The translations under genes and the position numbers were made by a program. From NCBI RefSeq assembly GCF_000003815.2, contig NC_049992.1, forward strand, positions 20,686,340 to 20,750,339: 64,000 nucleotides of DNA, given 5' to 3'. Positions 45,701-60,700 of this stretch are shown here, one piece after another (position 1 is the stretch's first letter; every line of letters begins with the position of its first letter). Under the pieces are notes generated by a model. That model was not told the origin of the DNA and searched no databases. It was given only the letters and a program-made list of their open reading frames with translations. The stretch comes from Branchiostoma floridae (Eukaryota; Chordata; Leptocardii; Amphioxiformes; Branchiostomatidae).

Positions 45701-48700
45701 TTACATGATCCATGCCTTAGTGTAAGCTCGAAAAAATTTACATTAAGAACATAATTACTCATGCCCCTAAGGGACCATACGGCATTTAGCGAGGGGGGAG
45801 GGCCGGTCGCCAGGGGGGAGGGCCAAGCAAAAAAAATTGAGCCAGGGAGAGGGCCTAGCAAAAATTTTTTGACTTGGGGGGAGGGCCAAGGAACAAAATT
45901 AGCTTGGTCTACCAGCAAAATTTGTCCCTTAAAATCCAAGAAACGGCGTTTCAGAGGGTCAAGATTTCAAAACTTTTTCTGGACATCCACAATGGAGCGC
46001 CAGATGTCGGCAACTGCAAAATTAGAGAAGCTGCTTTGTCAATCAAACAACAACAAGAAAAAAACAATATGAATGAAAACATCAAAAACAGTCAATCCAT
46101 TTGTGATTGTTGTTATCCATTCATGTTGAGGCAGTACCTTGGGTAGAACATGCGGGAAGTACTTCCTGATGACGGCAAATGATTTCCCACTCATGGCAAA
46201 GCGGAACTGATCCATTTCGTCATCTGCATTCACTTTATCTTCCTGCCAATTGCCATGCAAAAAAACAACAATAAAAAACATTTATATACACACCAACCAA
46301 AAATCACAAAGTTCCATCCACAATTTCTCGAGTTGTATGCTGTTGATCTACATATAGACCCATCACGCTATGGAATAACCGAAAACATAATAAGGCAAAA
46401 AATCAGTGGAACAGGTTTTACCGATTAGAAAATAGACAAACTATATCAGCAATTAGCAGGCATTTTGAGGCTTTCCGGGAAAAGAAGATAACAATTTGTA
46501 CATGACATTGTATTGTCAATGTCTCCCGAGCGTCACACAAGGTTGTTGCCCCATATACACTGCATATTAGAGTCGTTTGAGGTCGTTTGTGGTGTTTAGG
46601 CAGACCTTTATCTTGCACATACAGGCAGACGACATGCTAAGCTCCAATACTCCGTCAGTTTCATACCTGTACCATTTGTGTTGCAATCTTTCTCACCTTT
46701 ACTTCCACTGGCTCCATGTGTTTAGTTGAGACTGTGTAGGTGACAGTAGGAGGGGTGCTGTCGGTAGGAGGAAGAGCCGTGACTTCTACAACTTGCTGAC
46801 CCGAGCAAATCATCTTACACTCCCTTGCTACGCTCACAGCTGTCCGGATATTGTCTCCTAAATATTGCAAAACAAAAGCAACATCATGAATCAGAACCTG
46901 TCTACACAACTACACAAAAATGGAGGTATTGCTATCAGTTGGACCAGCTGTTGTTTGTTGGCTGGAGTGCAGATTTTGCTCACTGAATAACGGGCCCAGG
47001 AAAAGGGCACCTTGATGTTTTTTCCTCAATAGATTAATATATTAAGAATATTCACATCAATAAGAAACTTAAGTCCGAATTTCTCTCATTATTTTCTGGT
47101 TACCTCACCTGTTACCATGTAAGTCCTGATGTTGTAAATGAAAGGTGTGGTTACCTCACATGTTACCATGACAGTCCTGATGTTGTAAATGATGATGTGG
47201 TTACCTCACCTGTTACCATGACAGTCCTGATGTTGTAAATGATGATGTGGCTACCTCACCTGTTACCATGACAGTCCTGATGTTGTAAATGATGATGTGG
47301 TTACCTCACCTGTTACCATGACAGTCCTGATGTTGTAAATGATGATGTGGTTACCTCACCTGTTACCATGACAGTCCTGATGTTGTAAATGATGATGTGG
47401 TTACCTCACCTGTTACCATGACAGTCCTGATGTTGTAAATGATGATGGGGTTACCTCACCTGTTACCATGACAGTCCTGATGTTGTCAATGATGATGTGG
47501 TTACCTCACCTGTTACCATGACAGTCCTGATGTTGTAAATGATGTGGTTACCTCACCTGTTACCATGACAGTCCTGATGTTGGCCTCCCTGAGTTGTTGG
47601 ATGGTGGGTGTGGTTTCTGGCTTGAGAGCATTTTGCATAACCATCAGGCCCAGAAATGTTAGGTCAGTCTCAACTTGGTCCCTGTACATTAAGAAATATT
47701 TCTCTTGGCTTTGCGTACAAGATATTGATTTGAGAAAGATTATCTATATATCTATTATATAATATAATTTATCCAGTTTTGCATAATATCTACATGACCT
47801 GAGTATATCTAGTATCCATTTTGTTAACAGTATAACTCTAGATATCTATATCTCTGTATATCTTACGGTCTACTCGTATCTATCGATATCTGGCATTTTT
47901 GCATCATTGGGACTTCAATTAGTAATACCAACATATGTAACATTTCTAAAAAAATCCATCAAAGGGATCATGAATTATACAATTTAGACACAAAAACAGA
48001 AACAATACTCCCATTAACTGACCACCTTCCCGGAGCTGAAACTGTATCTCACCTTGACATCCGTTGTGCCTGTAAAAACCTGACTTTATCCTCCAATGGT
48101 CGCCATGCAAATGCAATTACTCTGAAGCCACTTTCTGTGTATGTCATTAGAATTTCACTGAAATTGGTTGGAACTGAAATATAAAAGAGATCAACATTGA
48201 TTAATATATCTCTGCCAAAGATTATGTGCTATGTATCTTACAACTACAAGTCAAACAAGAAAGCTTTTAAAAAAAGCTGGCTGGTGCGTGATTTTGGGAG
48301 AGAAGCTGAGTTAATAGCGTGAGTGTGGTGATGACAAAACCGACACATTTCTGGATGCACGCGCCGATACTTTTCCGACATGTTTCTTAATTGTAAACCC
48401 GACCTCCCCGTGCAATGTGCATGATTTACATTACTAAGTTCGGTGTTTCGAAACAGTACAAGAAACACTACCCAGTCTATAATTTCACAAGAAAAATGTT
48501 TCAATCTGTAGGTCTTGACGTTCCTTTGAGAGGGGGGGGGGGGATTACATACGAAATTATACATTTGTCCCCACACAAATCGGGCTATCCACATGTTGAC
48601 ATACTTGCCGCCCTCCCACCCAAATGCTTCAACATCAAGCCGTAAATTCTACGTAGAACGGTACAAAGGGCTTATCAAATCATTACTAAAAATGTATATT

Positions 48701-51700
48701 CTAATATATAACGGTTAGCAATGAACGAATCGATTTTTCGTGTGACTTTCCCTTTGAACAGGCGTTTTGCTGCGGTTCAACAAATAGCAGCTAGCTTTAA
48801 GGCTAATTAACATAATCTATGTTATATAACGGAAATCACTTTGTACTCTAGTTTGTGAAAAGTTGACACAAAATTTTAACCTGATACGATAAGCTTGATT
48901 ATGTACTGCTCTACTCTGATAAATATGACCATATAGAGTTTGATATAGCTAGATTTTAACAACTACGATGGCCACAACTGCTATAACATGCCATGAAGGT
49001 AGGTTTAAAAGGCTTGCTGCAGTAATAGGATAAGACAAAAAGAGCTTGATCCATGCATCCATCCATGGATCCATGCATGCATCCATCCATGGATCCATGC
49101 ATGCATGGATCCAAAGACCCGCTTCTCCTGTCGCAGAGCTGGTGCTCACGCACAGTATGTGCTCACGCACCAGCAAAAACATTTCCAGGATGGAAAATAC
49201 AAAATGACATCATGTGAAAAAATAACAATGTATAGGGGGAAAATACGAAGTTCAGATTTCTAGAAATTAAATTAAAATGCTCCATTTTGCAGTACAAAAT
49301 AATAATTGAAAACAATGCAGAAGTGTGTTTTTTTACTTAACTTTTTGTAACTAAATGAAGAACAGTGTAAAGAATTGAAACCAAATACCTAGACATAATT
49401 ACTGTGTATTAGTTAAAACTGTGCACAATGAGATAAAACGAGGTTAAACTGAACTGAACTAGACTAGTTCAAATGTTTTGCAGTTATTGAAAAAAGACGA
49501 TTGTCTGATAATTTTTAAAGGGGAAAAAAGGGGACAAACATACCGGTTTCAGGCTTGCAAAGTTGGATGATCATCTCAGGAGCACCCTTGGTGTACACCT
49601 CCATGTGATGGCTGCCCAGTGTACGTGTGATCACACTCATGCGCTGCAGGCTTGACGAGAATGTAAACTGGCGAATAATTCCCACCTCATATGGGTGCTG
49701 AAAACAAAATAATTATAGGTGTAACAAGTCTCAACAAACAATGGAAGCAGTGAGAACAAGAAGCCGGAGACCACATACTTCTATCAAATATTCACTGATA
49801 GACCTTTTTTCTAGATCTTATTGAAATGTGGTACATTTCCATAATCCATGCATCAATCCATCATTTTCGACTATATCATAATTATATAATTGGATGTGAA
49901 TATCTCGACAAAAGGCCATGTGGAAGACAATCTGCATTTTAGCGAAAAAGTTGCCTCTCTAGTCTAACTCTATTTCTATTTATAAATAAGCTATTTCATG
50001 GCTTTGACTTTAGTGCATGCAGTGGGAGATAAATTGTCCAACATTTTCATATAATAAAGGGGTTGGATGACTTGACCAAGAATTCAAAATTGTTTTTGGT
50101 TGGTTGGTAAGGTGAGAAAAGCTTGGAAAGTTTTGTAGATTTCAAGGAAAATCTTGTTGACACACACATCATATTCATGGAGGTAACAATATTTATTGAG
50201 TACCTCTCTTTCATGAGGAGAAGGATGAAGCAGGACTGTAGTATTTGGAGGTCGAACAACAGTTGGCACCAACATGTCAAACTTAGTGCTCTCTTCACTA
50301 CCTGGTTCCTCCAACTCCTGCAGGAAGCAGAAATAATATTATATATTAAAAAATGTTAAAATTTTCATCTAACACTTGATTTGATTAATAATATGTGGAT
50401 GACATGCACTTGCATCAATTTTAGGCCGTTCCCCCCCCCCCCAAGTTTTCAACCATACTGTAAATTGTACAAAGCAACTGTAAAATGAGCACATGCCAAA
50501 GTAAATGTAAAGTCAAAGAATAAGATGTGAAAGACTAAAAATGAAAAAAAAAATCTATTGTTGGTAGGGATGGGTACCAGTACCTAGCTATCTACATACC
50601 AAAACATCATGTCGACAATCCATCAACCTCATCTTCAGTTATTCCTTTTTTAAAAAGTGTGACACTGAACTGGCTCCTGCAGCTCCAAAAAACAGATAGG
50701 GGTCCCAACCCTACACCACTTACAATCAGCTCCAAGAGCAACTAAAAAATCATAACCAGCATGCCAAGAACTCAAGATATCAAAACAGGAAGTTCCATTG
50801 AAATCATGTCACATTGTAACTTATAGCATTTTCTCTATAGTGGCCACCCATCTATAGTGGCCACATATCTTCTTCAGTTCCTTGAGTGGGCACTATACAG
50901 ATTTGACAGTATGTGTGAGTAAAAACAGTATGTGTGAAGTAAAACATTAAGAGCTTAACGTACCCATTTTGTAGATTTAAACATCTTAAGGTCCAGAGGG
51001 TCTCCTGATAGATTTCCACCAATCACAGTGAGGGAGTGACAGGTTGCCATGGCAGTAAGGAATGGCCCCAAAGGGAGCAGGGAGACATCTTGAATGGCAG
51101 GTGCAAAGCTATGTAGAGAGAGGGGCAATTGAATTTACAGCTTCTCATAAAATTTTCTCTAAGTAGCTTTTACATGATTGTACATATTGCTATACCAGAT
51201 ATACGCCAATTCAGACTCAGTTGCTAATAAGAACATCCGCTAAATTCTATTTTGAATTCATACTACATTGTTTGTTTACTAAGCTTCATACTTTTTTAAG
51301 CATCTGATTGCACAGAATGACCTTGAATTTCCAAAGCTTGGGCGCCATATGTTAATCATATGTGTCAGGATTCAAGGGAACTTGAAACCAATACTTACGG
51401 AATTGTTCGGATTAGCGGTGCATATTCTGATCGGAGCAAGGACAATTTGTCTGGATTTGTTTGGAAATGTTCTATTGCCATGATGCAAGATTCCACATTC
51501 GTTAGGATTCAAGACCATTTTCAACCAATCAACCAATCAATAACCTTTATGTAATTCGGATAGCCCTGTCAGCCTTAGCCGCTCTTCCCAGAGGTCCAGT
51601 GGGTGGAGTGTATTTAAAATTTGTTTATGACTAAAACCATAAACTTATTAAGACATCTCTTAATGAAAAGAGGCAATACCTATCATTCTTGGTTGGTACC

Positions 51701-54700
51701 ACAGCCCACAGGTCTAGCCCATCTTCCGTCAGGGTCCCAGTCTTATCAAAGCACACCAAGTCCACAAGACCACAGATGTTGATTCGCTCCGGAATTATGC
51801 AAAAAATTCCTTGCTTTTTAAGTCTTCTTTGGGCATAAATAATCCCAATAGTCAGCGCCGAGGGCAGAGCAGGGGGAACACATATCGTGATAAGGTCTAA
51901 TGCCTCCAAGAAGATCTCTCCAACTGATTCCTATATAAAACAAAAAGAAAAAGGAATGTCAAATCAAAGAGTAACATGGTAATGTTTGATAGTGTGCATT
52001 ACTGGTATGAAAAAACACTTTTTGTAAGTCTGTTTGTTTTGAAAACACTTTTATCATCAGTATGTTTTTCACGTGCCCAAAATTGGGCAGCAAATCCTGC
52101 AGCATTGGTGATCGAGCAAGCATGCAGCAGTGACACATTCGTCAAGTGATTTTGAGACAAGAAATGCATTTTTAAAAAGCTGACCATGTGGCTATCAAAC
52201 TATGGTGAGCATAAAATGGTATAATGCTAGGTCATATGCTTTATCCAGATAACGTTATATCGATACTTAGGACTCGAGGTAATTTGCACAAATATTGAGG
52301 AAAATTTTGAAATTAGGTGCCTTTAAAGATGGGAATTGGAAAGTCATTGCATACAGTGTATGGTATAACCAGTATGTTATATGAGAACCTTTAAGTTATT
52401 TGTACAATCAAATAGAAACATACTGAGGAAAGGTTCCTGTTACTGTAACAGTTAAAGTAGCAAATTTTAAATAGCAGCAACATGTAACTTACCCCATCAA
52501 GGGCCATCCACGCGACTGTAAACGTAAAACCAATCATGGCTGGAAAAAAAGGTAGCATTGCATTATTTATAAGTTGACCATGATATTTTACATTGCAAAA
52601 GTTTGCCAAAAATTATGTTAACTGCAAAAAGGTAGAGATATATACCGTGGAATAGTCATCATTACATTAAATTCATTTGTTAAATCTATCCTTGAACTTT
52701 TTAAATTAGTTTTCAATTACTCAGCACTATTATAATTTATAGGAAGTCAGATGTCTGGGGAACACTTACCATTAATAGAAATGATTCTATACAATCATGA
52801 TTTTGCAATGATAGATCAGTAAGATTGGTCTTTTCAAGACTGGAAGAAATTTACAGTCTTGTGCATTTAACACACATCATATCATCAGTATCAAATTTTC
52901 ATGGATTTGCATCAGGGTAGGGGGACACGTGACATCCGACGGAAAACTTGCCCCAACCAGGTCTTTTTGATTACCCAACCAGTAATATGTACTTCCCGGT
53001 TCATCACTGGGGTTGACTTTCTTATAGTAATGAACTGAAACAATTATTGTGGATACAAAGTATTACAAACTAAGCCACATTTTTTCTCACTGCAAAAGTG
53101 CTACCTACATCAGCTACACTTACTGTATACACGTAGCAGCAAGAAGCACAACTCTAATTAGAACCTCTGAGAGACATCAAAACATAAGCAAAGTACATGT
53201 AAGTACATACTGGTTGTGTAAAAGAATTCTTCTATATCCAGAAAACATGGTAGTTGAGACTTGAGACTTTGGCCCCACCCCAACAGTGCATGTCTCTTAC
53301 AACAAATTTAACTTACCTACACCTACAAGAACCAGCACAAATCTATAAGCTGCTGTAAGCAGTTTGAAGTTGAGTGGCTTGGGGAACAAGATGGAGCGTA
53401 CAAGCTCTCCTTTAGCTGTAGAAAAACCTAAAAACAGAAACAAAATTATAAGGATCAGAAAGATACACAGGCTGATATCTTCACTTGCCAGGAAGATCAT
53501 GTGTGGAGTTCTAAACATGTACCGGTATACATGTGTGTGTTACATAGTTGAAAATGTTTAAACTAATTGTTCCAACACAAAGAAGAAAGTACTCCAGCCT
53601 TCTTCAAATTGATGATTTGATAGACTTCCAGTGCAGCGAATCATCAATCTGAAGAACTTCTGTTGGAGTACTCGACAGAAAATTTATGGTGAGTCTTTCC
53701 TTTTTGCATTGGAACAAAGTTTAAACTTTTTCAACTATGGATTCTACCAAGTGAAAACAGAGGAGCTTTTATTCAGATATGTGTTACATGATTAAGACTA
53801 TTACTGGTTTAGTGGAAGAACCAAATGGAAGAAGGTCTTGGCCTGATGAAGTGAGGGATTGGGGAGTGTACTGCAATTCTGTATTACAGTTATATTAAGG
53901 ACCAAATTTTATACAAAAGAGAGGATATATACTAGGAACTAGCCATGAAGGCCTTTTTCTTATTATACAATCATGTCACATTGTAGGCCTTACATTGTCT
54001 GTCTCTATTATATGTCTCCGGTCTGAAAAATTAACTGCTTTAGGCCACAGCAAATAAATCTTAAGGATGACATCCTCTGCAGACTGCAAAGATAGTGCAA
54101 TAGGGCCAAAAAAAAACAAGATGGGTTTAAAAAAAAACAAGATGGCTACATTTAAAAAAAAAGGCAACATAAAGTTGTGATGAATGGTGTAACGAGAATT
54201 AAAGGGACTAAACATAGTACGTGTATCTGAGCCAACAAGGCATTCATTCTAGACCTGTATTCAAGACATAATAATGTACTGGTGTGGTAAAAGTGTACTG
54301 GTGTGGTAAAAGTGACACTAGTGTGGTAGACTGGCATCCATGGAAGCCATGAGTTGGTAACCACACTCATGGCTTCCATATTGGTGTCACTTTTACAACT
54401 GTCTCATTTCTACAACAGTTACTACAGTCCTGGGTAACCTCTCAAGTGTCACTTCTTAGAGTACAATTATTAGGGAACAACACAACATATTTGCTCATTT
54501 GGGCCAATTTTCGTAATTTCAACAAATTCTTGGATGTTTTTTTCTGGAATCAGGCGAAAATTAATGCACGCGCTAATGTCATCCATAAAATCTACTTGCT
54601 GTGGCCTTATTACACATTCAACTAAAACATTCTACAACACCTACTCTGAAAGAAGCACAATGTTGCCTCAAACTACAAAATGTACTAGTATTTTGCCTAC

Positions 54701-57700
54701 CTGTCCTGACAACCACAGCCTTGACTTTCTCCCCTCCGTAGTACCTGGTCTGGATCACCTGGGTACCACAGAACAGGGTGTGGCTCTTGTGTTTCTCAGG
54801 TGAGTAAACCTCACTACTTTGGGAAGGCAGATGTGTCTTTGTGACAGGCACACTCTCTCCTGTTAGGGAGGTCAAATCATACACTTTACAACTGTTTTTT
54901 TTTATATGCACCGAGAATACAAGGTAATAAAAGAGGTCCGGAACACCGATCAAATGTTATCGCGGCCCAGGTATGACATAAAACAAGTTATCACATGGTC
55001 TGGAACACCCGCATCAAATTATCATGACCCAGGTATGACAAACATGTAAATGACTATACAAGACATAATACAAAGTTTCCAAGTTGAAGGAAAAGTAAAT
55101 GACCTGTTAGCATGCTCTCATTGACAATGCAGTTCCCTGTTATGAGTACAGCATCACACGGCATCAACATCCCATTGGGAGGAATGACAAGCACATCCCC
55201 TGGTACCAGGTCAGTTGAGATGACTTCCTGACAGTCTACATCTGGGAACAAAGGAGTAGAATACGGGAAAGACAAGGTTTTTTTATGCAGCTGTTGAATT
55301 ATTGTTTTCTGCATTACTTTGCATAATAGCCCGGATCTACAGCTGAATGGACAAAATTGAACGTACGCCACCATTTTCCCGCCATTTCTATTTCGTTTCT
55401 ACAACCGCTACTAAAATACCACATATCATGAATATCCATCCACAGCTACTCTAGTTATATGCTGTTGACACATACATAAATTATAGAGACACAACATCAT
55501 ATCTTAACCAAAAATAAAACCTTCTTGGCGAACTTCAAGGTAACGATAAATTCAACTATATTCTGAGAGGTGATAACCAGTACTGTGTACAAATAAATAT
55601 TAGGTACATAATATATTAAAGATAATCTTTGATATATTTACCTAATATTTATGATTGTTTATACCTAGGAGCAAATAGTGTACATAGATGGCAGGCTAGA
55701 CTAAAAATGTTGACCTATCCATATATTAAATAGATATCCATATACATGTATGTAGTGTAGGTAATGCATTTGTAAACACTTCGATTTCTAGCTTTGATAT
55801 AGAATTAATATTCCTTTTGATATTTCTGATGTAGGTACAAGAGATGCTGATCAAGCTTGATTTTAAAAAAATGCTTACCTTCTCCCCTGCGACAAACTTT
55901 GACCAGCATGGTATTGTGGGACTCTACCATTTGATGTAGCATTTCACTTTGCTTGGAATAAAATAATGTAACAAGTCACAAAGAATGATGAATAAGAACA
56001 TAGAAACCATGCAATAATGCAATGTGTAAAAAAAAAGCAAATACAAATTTTTTGCACTTTTCTAAAGCTTTCAAAATGAGAAGCCTTTACTTTGTATACC
56101 TTGCGTATAGTGTAGAGTGAGACAGCAATGGAGGTTAAAGACATGACAATGATGGCAGCAGCATAATAGTAGTACTCATCTGACATCCACAGGCAAACAC
56201 TGAACAGCTGGAAGATGTAAAATGGGTTCAGCACCTGAGGAGAACAGAACACAATGATTATAATTAGCAATATCATAACCTTACCAGTCACACATACATT
56301 CTGATTCAGAAACAAACTGGACTGAATATATTTCTGCGATTAGGCCAGAACAGGTATGCATCTCAGTTATAGTTTTTAAAAAATCAACTAGGGGTCAAAC
56401 TCCCATGCCTACCCTTGGGGCCCAAAAAGCCCCAGCGTGGGAGTGTCTGCCTATCTGGAGGCCACCTTGTGATCTGAGACTGGTATTCATAGAACTCTTG
56501 GGCTAGTTACCTCGTCCATGAATGTCATGGAGATTATATTTTTGACTAGCATTTATCTGTCTGTATGTTGGTCAACAAGATAACTAAAAAACCGCTGGAT
56601 GGATTGGTTTCATAATTGATCATCATTATCATCTTCGTCGTATGTCAGTTTTGGTCACTGAGGCAGGCCGTCATTGTTCGCCATGCTGCTCTGTCCGCTG
56701 CTATCCGTTGCACACACTCCCATAATTGATGTGTTGGTAGGGTGTGAGAAAATTGGAAATGAATAGATTTGGGGCCACCTAGCAGCTTCCCTTGGTACTG
56801 CAGCAGAAATTCTGGGTCTGATATCTCATGTTCTGCTGGGAAAGAAGTGACATAAGTTTGGTCTCCCTAGCAGCTAGTTTTAGAATATCAGGGATACTTT
56901 TGTAGAAAAAATCCCAAGAGGATAACTCAAGAAAGGACTTCTTGATTCAATAACGGATTTTCAGAACCTATGTAAAAATGATACATGGTGGGGATTTTAT
57001 ACTTGTGACATGTGTACACAAGGAGGTTGACCTCCTTGGTGTATGTTTAAGCCAATGATGAACATGCATCATGCATCATGCATCATCATGCATAAACTAT
57101 GCAAATGTCATGTACAAAAGCTCTAAATATTTCAGGGGGGATGAGGTTTTCTTATCTATTAAGTCCAGATCAAAGAAAATATGATGAAATTTTAGTAAAT
57201 GTAATCATACCTCATAGAACAGGAGCTTGATGTAGGGTTTCACCTCCACTGTGATGACATTGTCACCATACAGGGATTGCCTGGGACAGAAAAAGGTGAT
57301 AACTATACACATCCATGTACATGCACATAGCTGTTACAATCCACCACTATCTTCACTGTGCGCTCATTGGCTGATCCTGAATCACATGATCCTCACTACC
57401 ATATAAGTACAAGGGATGATCACCCTACTGCCTCTTGTTGGATCCATCCGCAACGCCGAGGAGCGCGTGGTGAGGTCGACCCAGGAAGTAACAGCTGGAG
57501 GGAGATTCGATGGGAAACAGGGTTTTCCCGAGGAGGGGATTTATCAGAAACCGACGCACCCACCCACCCTCCATTATATTTGTGTACAGCTGGCAAGGGT
57601 TCCGTCTTTGCCGCGCGACTTCGGCGCTATCCCCATAACTTAATCACATAAAATTATGAAGGATGATCCAATGAGTGCGCAGTGTGGATAGGAAACAATC

Positions 57701-60700
57701 CATAAACTTGAAGTTAACAATTACAGCAAAATTTAATGAAATTGCTGTCCTAAATTAAATTTTTGAAAATATGCTTCGTACTTTTTTGCATGCAAAATTA
57801 ACTTACAAGAATGCTAATTTAAAAATAAGTTTTGAGGGGTGAGAAATTCTGGCGTCTAAGGAATTAACAATGGATGCCCCGTCATGTGACAAGAAAATAG
57901 TGCAATCTGAGTGGTCCAGACATCATAACCCGACAAAGGAAAACTCAATCACTCTGGGGTCAGTCTAAATGCGTGCCTGTGGTATGATCATACTGGTTTT
58001 CGTGTACTTCAATACATCGTTACCTGACCAATTTTATTTAGTGAATATTCTTGTAACCGTCGTCAAATCTCTATTTCCTGTATGTGTTTTTGCCATGTCC
58101 CTGCCAAAAGCTTCAAGTGATTGACAGGGTACTTGCAATTGTGATCAAGGCATTTTAGTGATCACTGATTTTTTTAGCAAAAATATACCTGCAACTATTG
58201 GTTACTTACCTGTTTGCATGATCTGTAGAAGACAGCCCATGCCTCAATGTGTAGAATGATGAACATGGCATGCCTGAGCCCAAACTCCTGCCAAAACACA
58301 GAAGACACATCAAGTATTGCTGTTTGTTGATACAAAACCTTAACACTGGATGGACAAACCAAAAGCAGAGAAGAAGCAACAAGCTACAAGTATGCACAGA
58401 AAAAATATCAGATACTCGTGCCTCTTCCCTGCAATTTGCCTGGTAATGCCTTAAAATACCAACGACAATCTGAACAACCATAAAATCACATCCTCCTACA
58501 AAGGATCATTGAATTTCCCATTCCACATGTAGGAAGATCTTTGTGTAATAGTCATTGCCATACATTGTACCATGTGCAAATCTCGTGCAATAAACTTAAG
58601 TTAATTTCTATCTCTCTATGTCTTAATTTGGCTTCTCTCACATGGCCATCATACTTGGGCCATTAGAACAGATATTCACATCTTTGGTCTCTGCTGCCTA
58701 CTCTAAAGAACTGTCTTCTTCAAGTTTAACCCCGGCCAGCATAAAAATGGAAAAGTAACTTTGTTTGATCAGATTTCCATTGTTTGTTCATCAATTTTAA
58801 TTATATATTGTTGGAGAGCTTGAATGTGTAATTGCCTTTTCTATGATATCCACCTTCTTACAATTCAATGCAAAGTCATGGAACAAGCACCAGGCCTGCG
58901 TTTTTTATACATCAGGGGGTCACAAAAATAAAGTGCCCAAATTACCAAAGTCAAACACTCCAGTCAGTTCATTTTCTTCTGTCAGTATTGACTTGAGCAT
59001 GAAAGAGCTGCTCAATCAGGTGCTGGGCATAAGCCGTAGAAGGCCATTCTATCCTTAAACTGTACTCCTGCATCCTGGAGGAAGTCTGAAAAGGTCCTTA
59101 CTCTGTGTGGAGAGGTAATTTAATTTTGCAGAATGGCCTTTAAAGGTCCCACATGATAGAGGTAAGACATTGCGACTGGATGGAGAATGAGCCGGGGTAT
59201 GTTGTAGTTTGTGTGCCCACATTAATCATTGATTGTCATGGTTTGGAAGTACAGTACATGTAGAACTGAAGTAACCCTTACATTTCCCCCTTTCACCTCA
59301 AAAATCAAGACATCACAATTGAACAACACAACCTAAATTCACAGTACAGTCACTGTGACAAATTAAGGGCCCCCTCTGTTACAATTCTATTCAAGTTATT
59401 CCGCTTGCTTTGAGATATTAGGCATTAAATTTTGTAGGTGCATCGAGTGCATCGAGTGTATCTGAGGCTAAAAACAATTCTTGATGCATTATGAGCTGAT
59501 AATGATATGTAATGAATATGCAAAAGATATAAATAATGACACCACAGCAGTGTACAGCACCAAGTGAAATTGAGGCAGCTGATGAGATAGTCCACCATGC
59601 AGTTACATGCCTGGACAGTTTAAATGGATCAAGTTAAGCTACTTAACATACAAAATTCTACATGAAAAAAAAAACATTACCTGAGTTTTTCAAAAGTTTG
59701 CTTCTCTGCATTCCATACATACTTTAAGCAGTGATGAATGAAGTAACGCAAGTTCTGCTGTAAGATCAGAAGGAAAAAAAAGGATGATGTTAACGTTTTT
59801 ACATAGTGGAAAAATAATGGAGGGAACCTGCAATGGTGTTGTTAAACCCTTAAACTGCCAAACCCGGATATATCCGGCACACATATACATTGTCCTATGT
59901 GCCGCACCCAGATATATCCGGGATAGAAATGTTCCCTCGATGTAGCAACTTTGCGCGTGCGTAGCGCACGAACCCCGGAAATTAGGGACTTTGGCTTGTT
60001 CGGGGGGTTCTTTTTGGAGGTCAGCAGCCAACCCTGGCACTGCATAGTGCTGAAACTCTGGCAGTTTAAGGGTTAAGGGTTATGGCAGGCCTGGCTGCTG
60101 TCTGGCAAAGGATACCATGGTTCAAATTGCGTGGCTATTATATGTTCCAAACCAGCAATCGATACAACTGACCAACGCTGTTTCTGCAAGAATTGGTGTT
60201 CTTCGACGACTTGTCCCTGTGTTACCTCAAGATACACTGGCTATGTTGTTTAACTGTCTAATTCTACCAAAAGTTGACTATTGTGATGTGGTGTGGGGGA
60301 ACTGTGGGAAAGGTCTGTCTGACAAGTTACAAAAGCTACAAAACCGTGCAGTGAGAATCATACTTGGTTTGTCGTATAGGTCACATGTCAACAACGAACA
60401 CCTGTCTGCTCTTGGTTGGAAAGACCTTGCCTCACGTCGTAAATTGCACCTTCTACAAACTGTCTATAAGTCAATATATAACCTGTTACCTGTGTATCTT
60501 AACATATTTAGCAGAACATCAGAATCCCATAGCTATTCCACCAGACATAGTTTAAACCAGTCGTTGAGAATTCCGAAGGTTAAGCTAGAATCTGGGAAAC
60601 GAACATTTGCATATAGAGGTGCAGAAAGCTGGAATGCACTCCCACTAAGTGTGAAAACTGCTCCATCTACACAAACATTCAAAACACTGTGCAAGAACGT

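Noticed and set aside
45535-45939. 134-codon minus ORF
   Set aside because: It joins real exon 22 to intron sequence translated from the G-rich minisatellite; only 45590-45669 is coding.
47095-47580. CRISPR-like regular direct repeats
   Set aside because: Units are head-to-tail without unique spacers, in an animal intron, and derive from exon 19; this is a minisatellite.
53297-53518. Using the AG at 53415-53416 as exon 12 acceptor
   Set aside because: It would delete the conserved GFST preceding [10 protein letters not shown]; the AG at 53428-53429 restores it in phase.
57480-57560. Resemblance of GGGAGAT … GGTTTTCCC to the first stem-loop of U1 snRNA
   Set aside because: The match is limited to two short blocks, the 5' splice-site-pairing end is absent, and the segment lies between inverted repeats.
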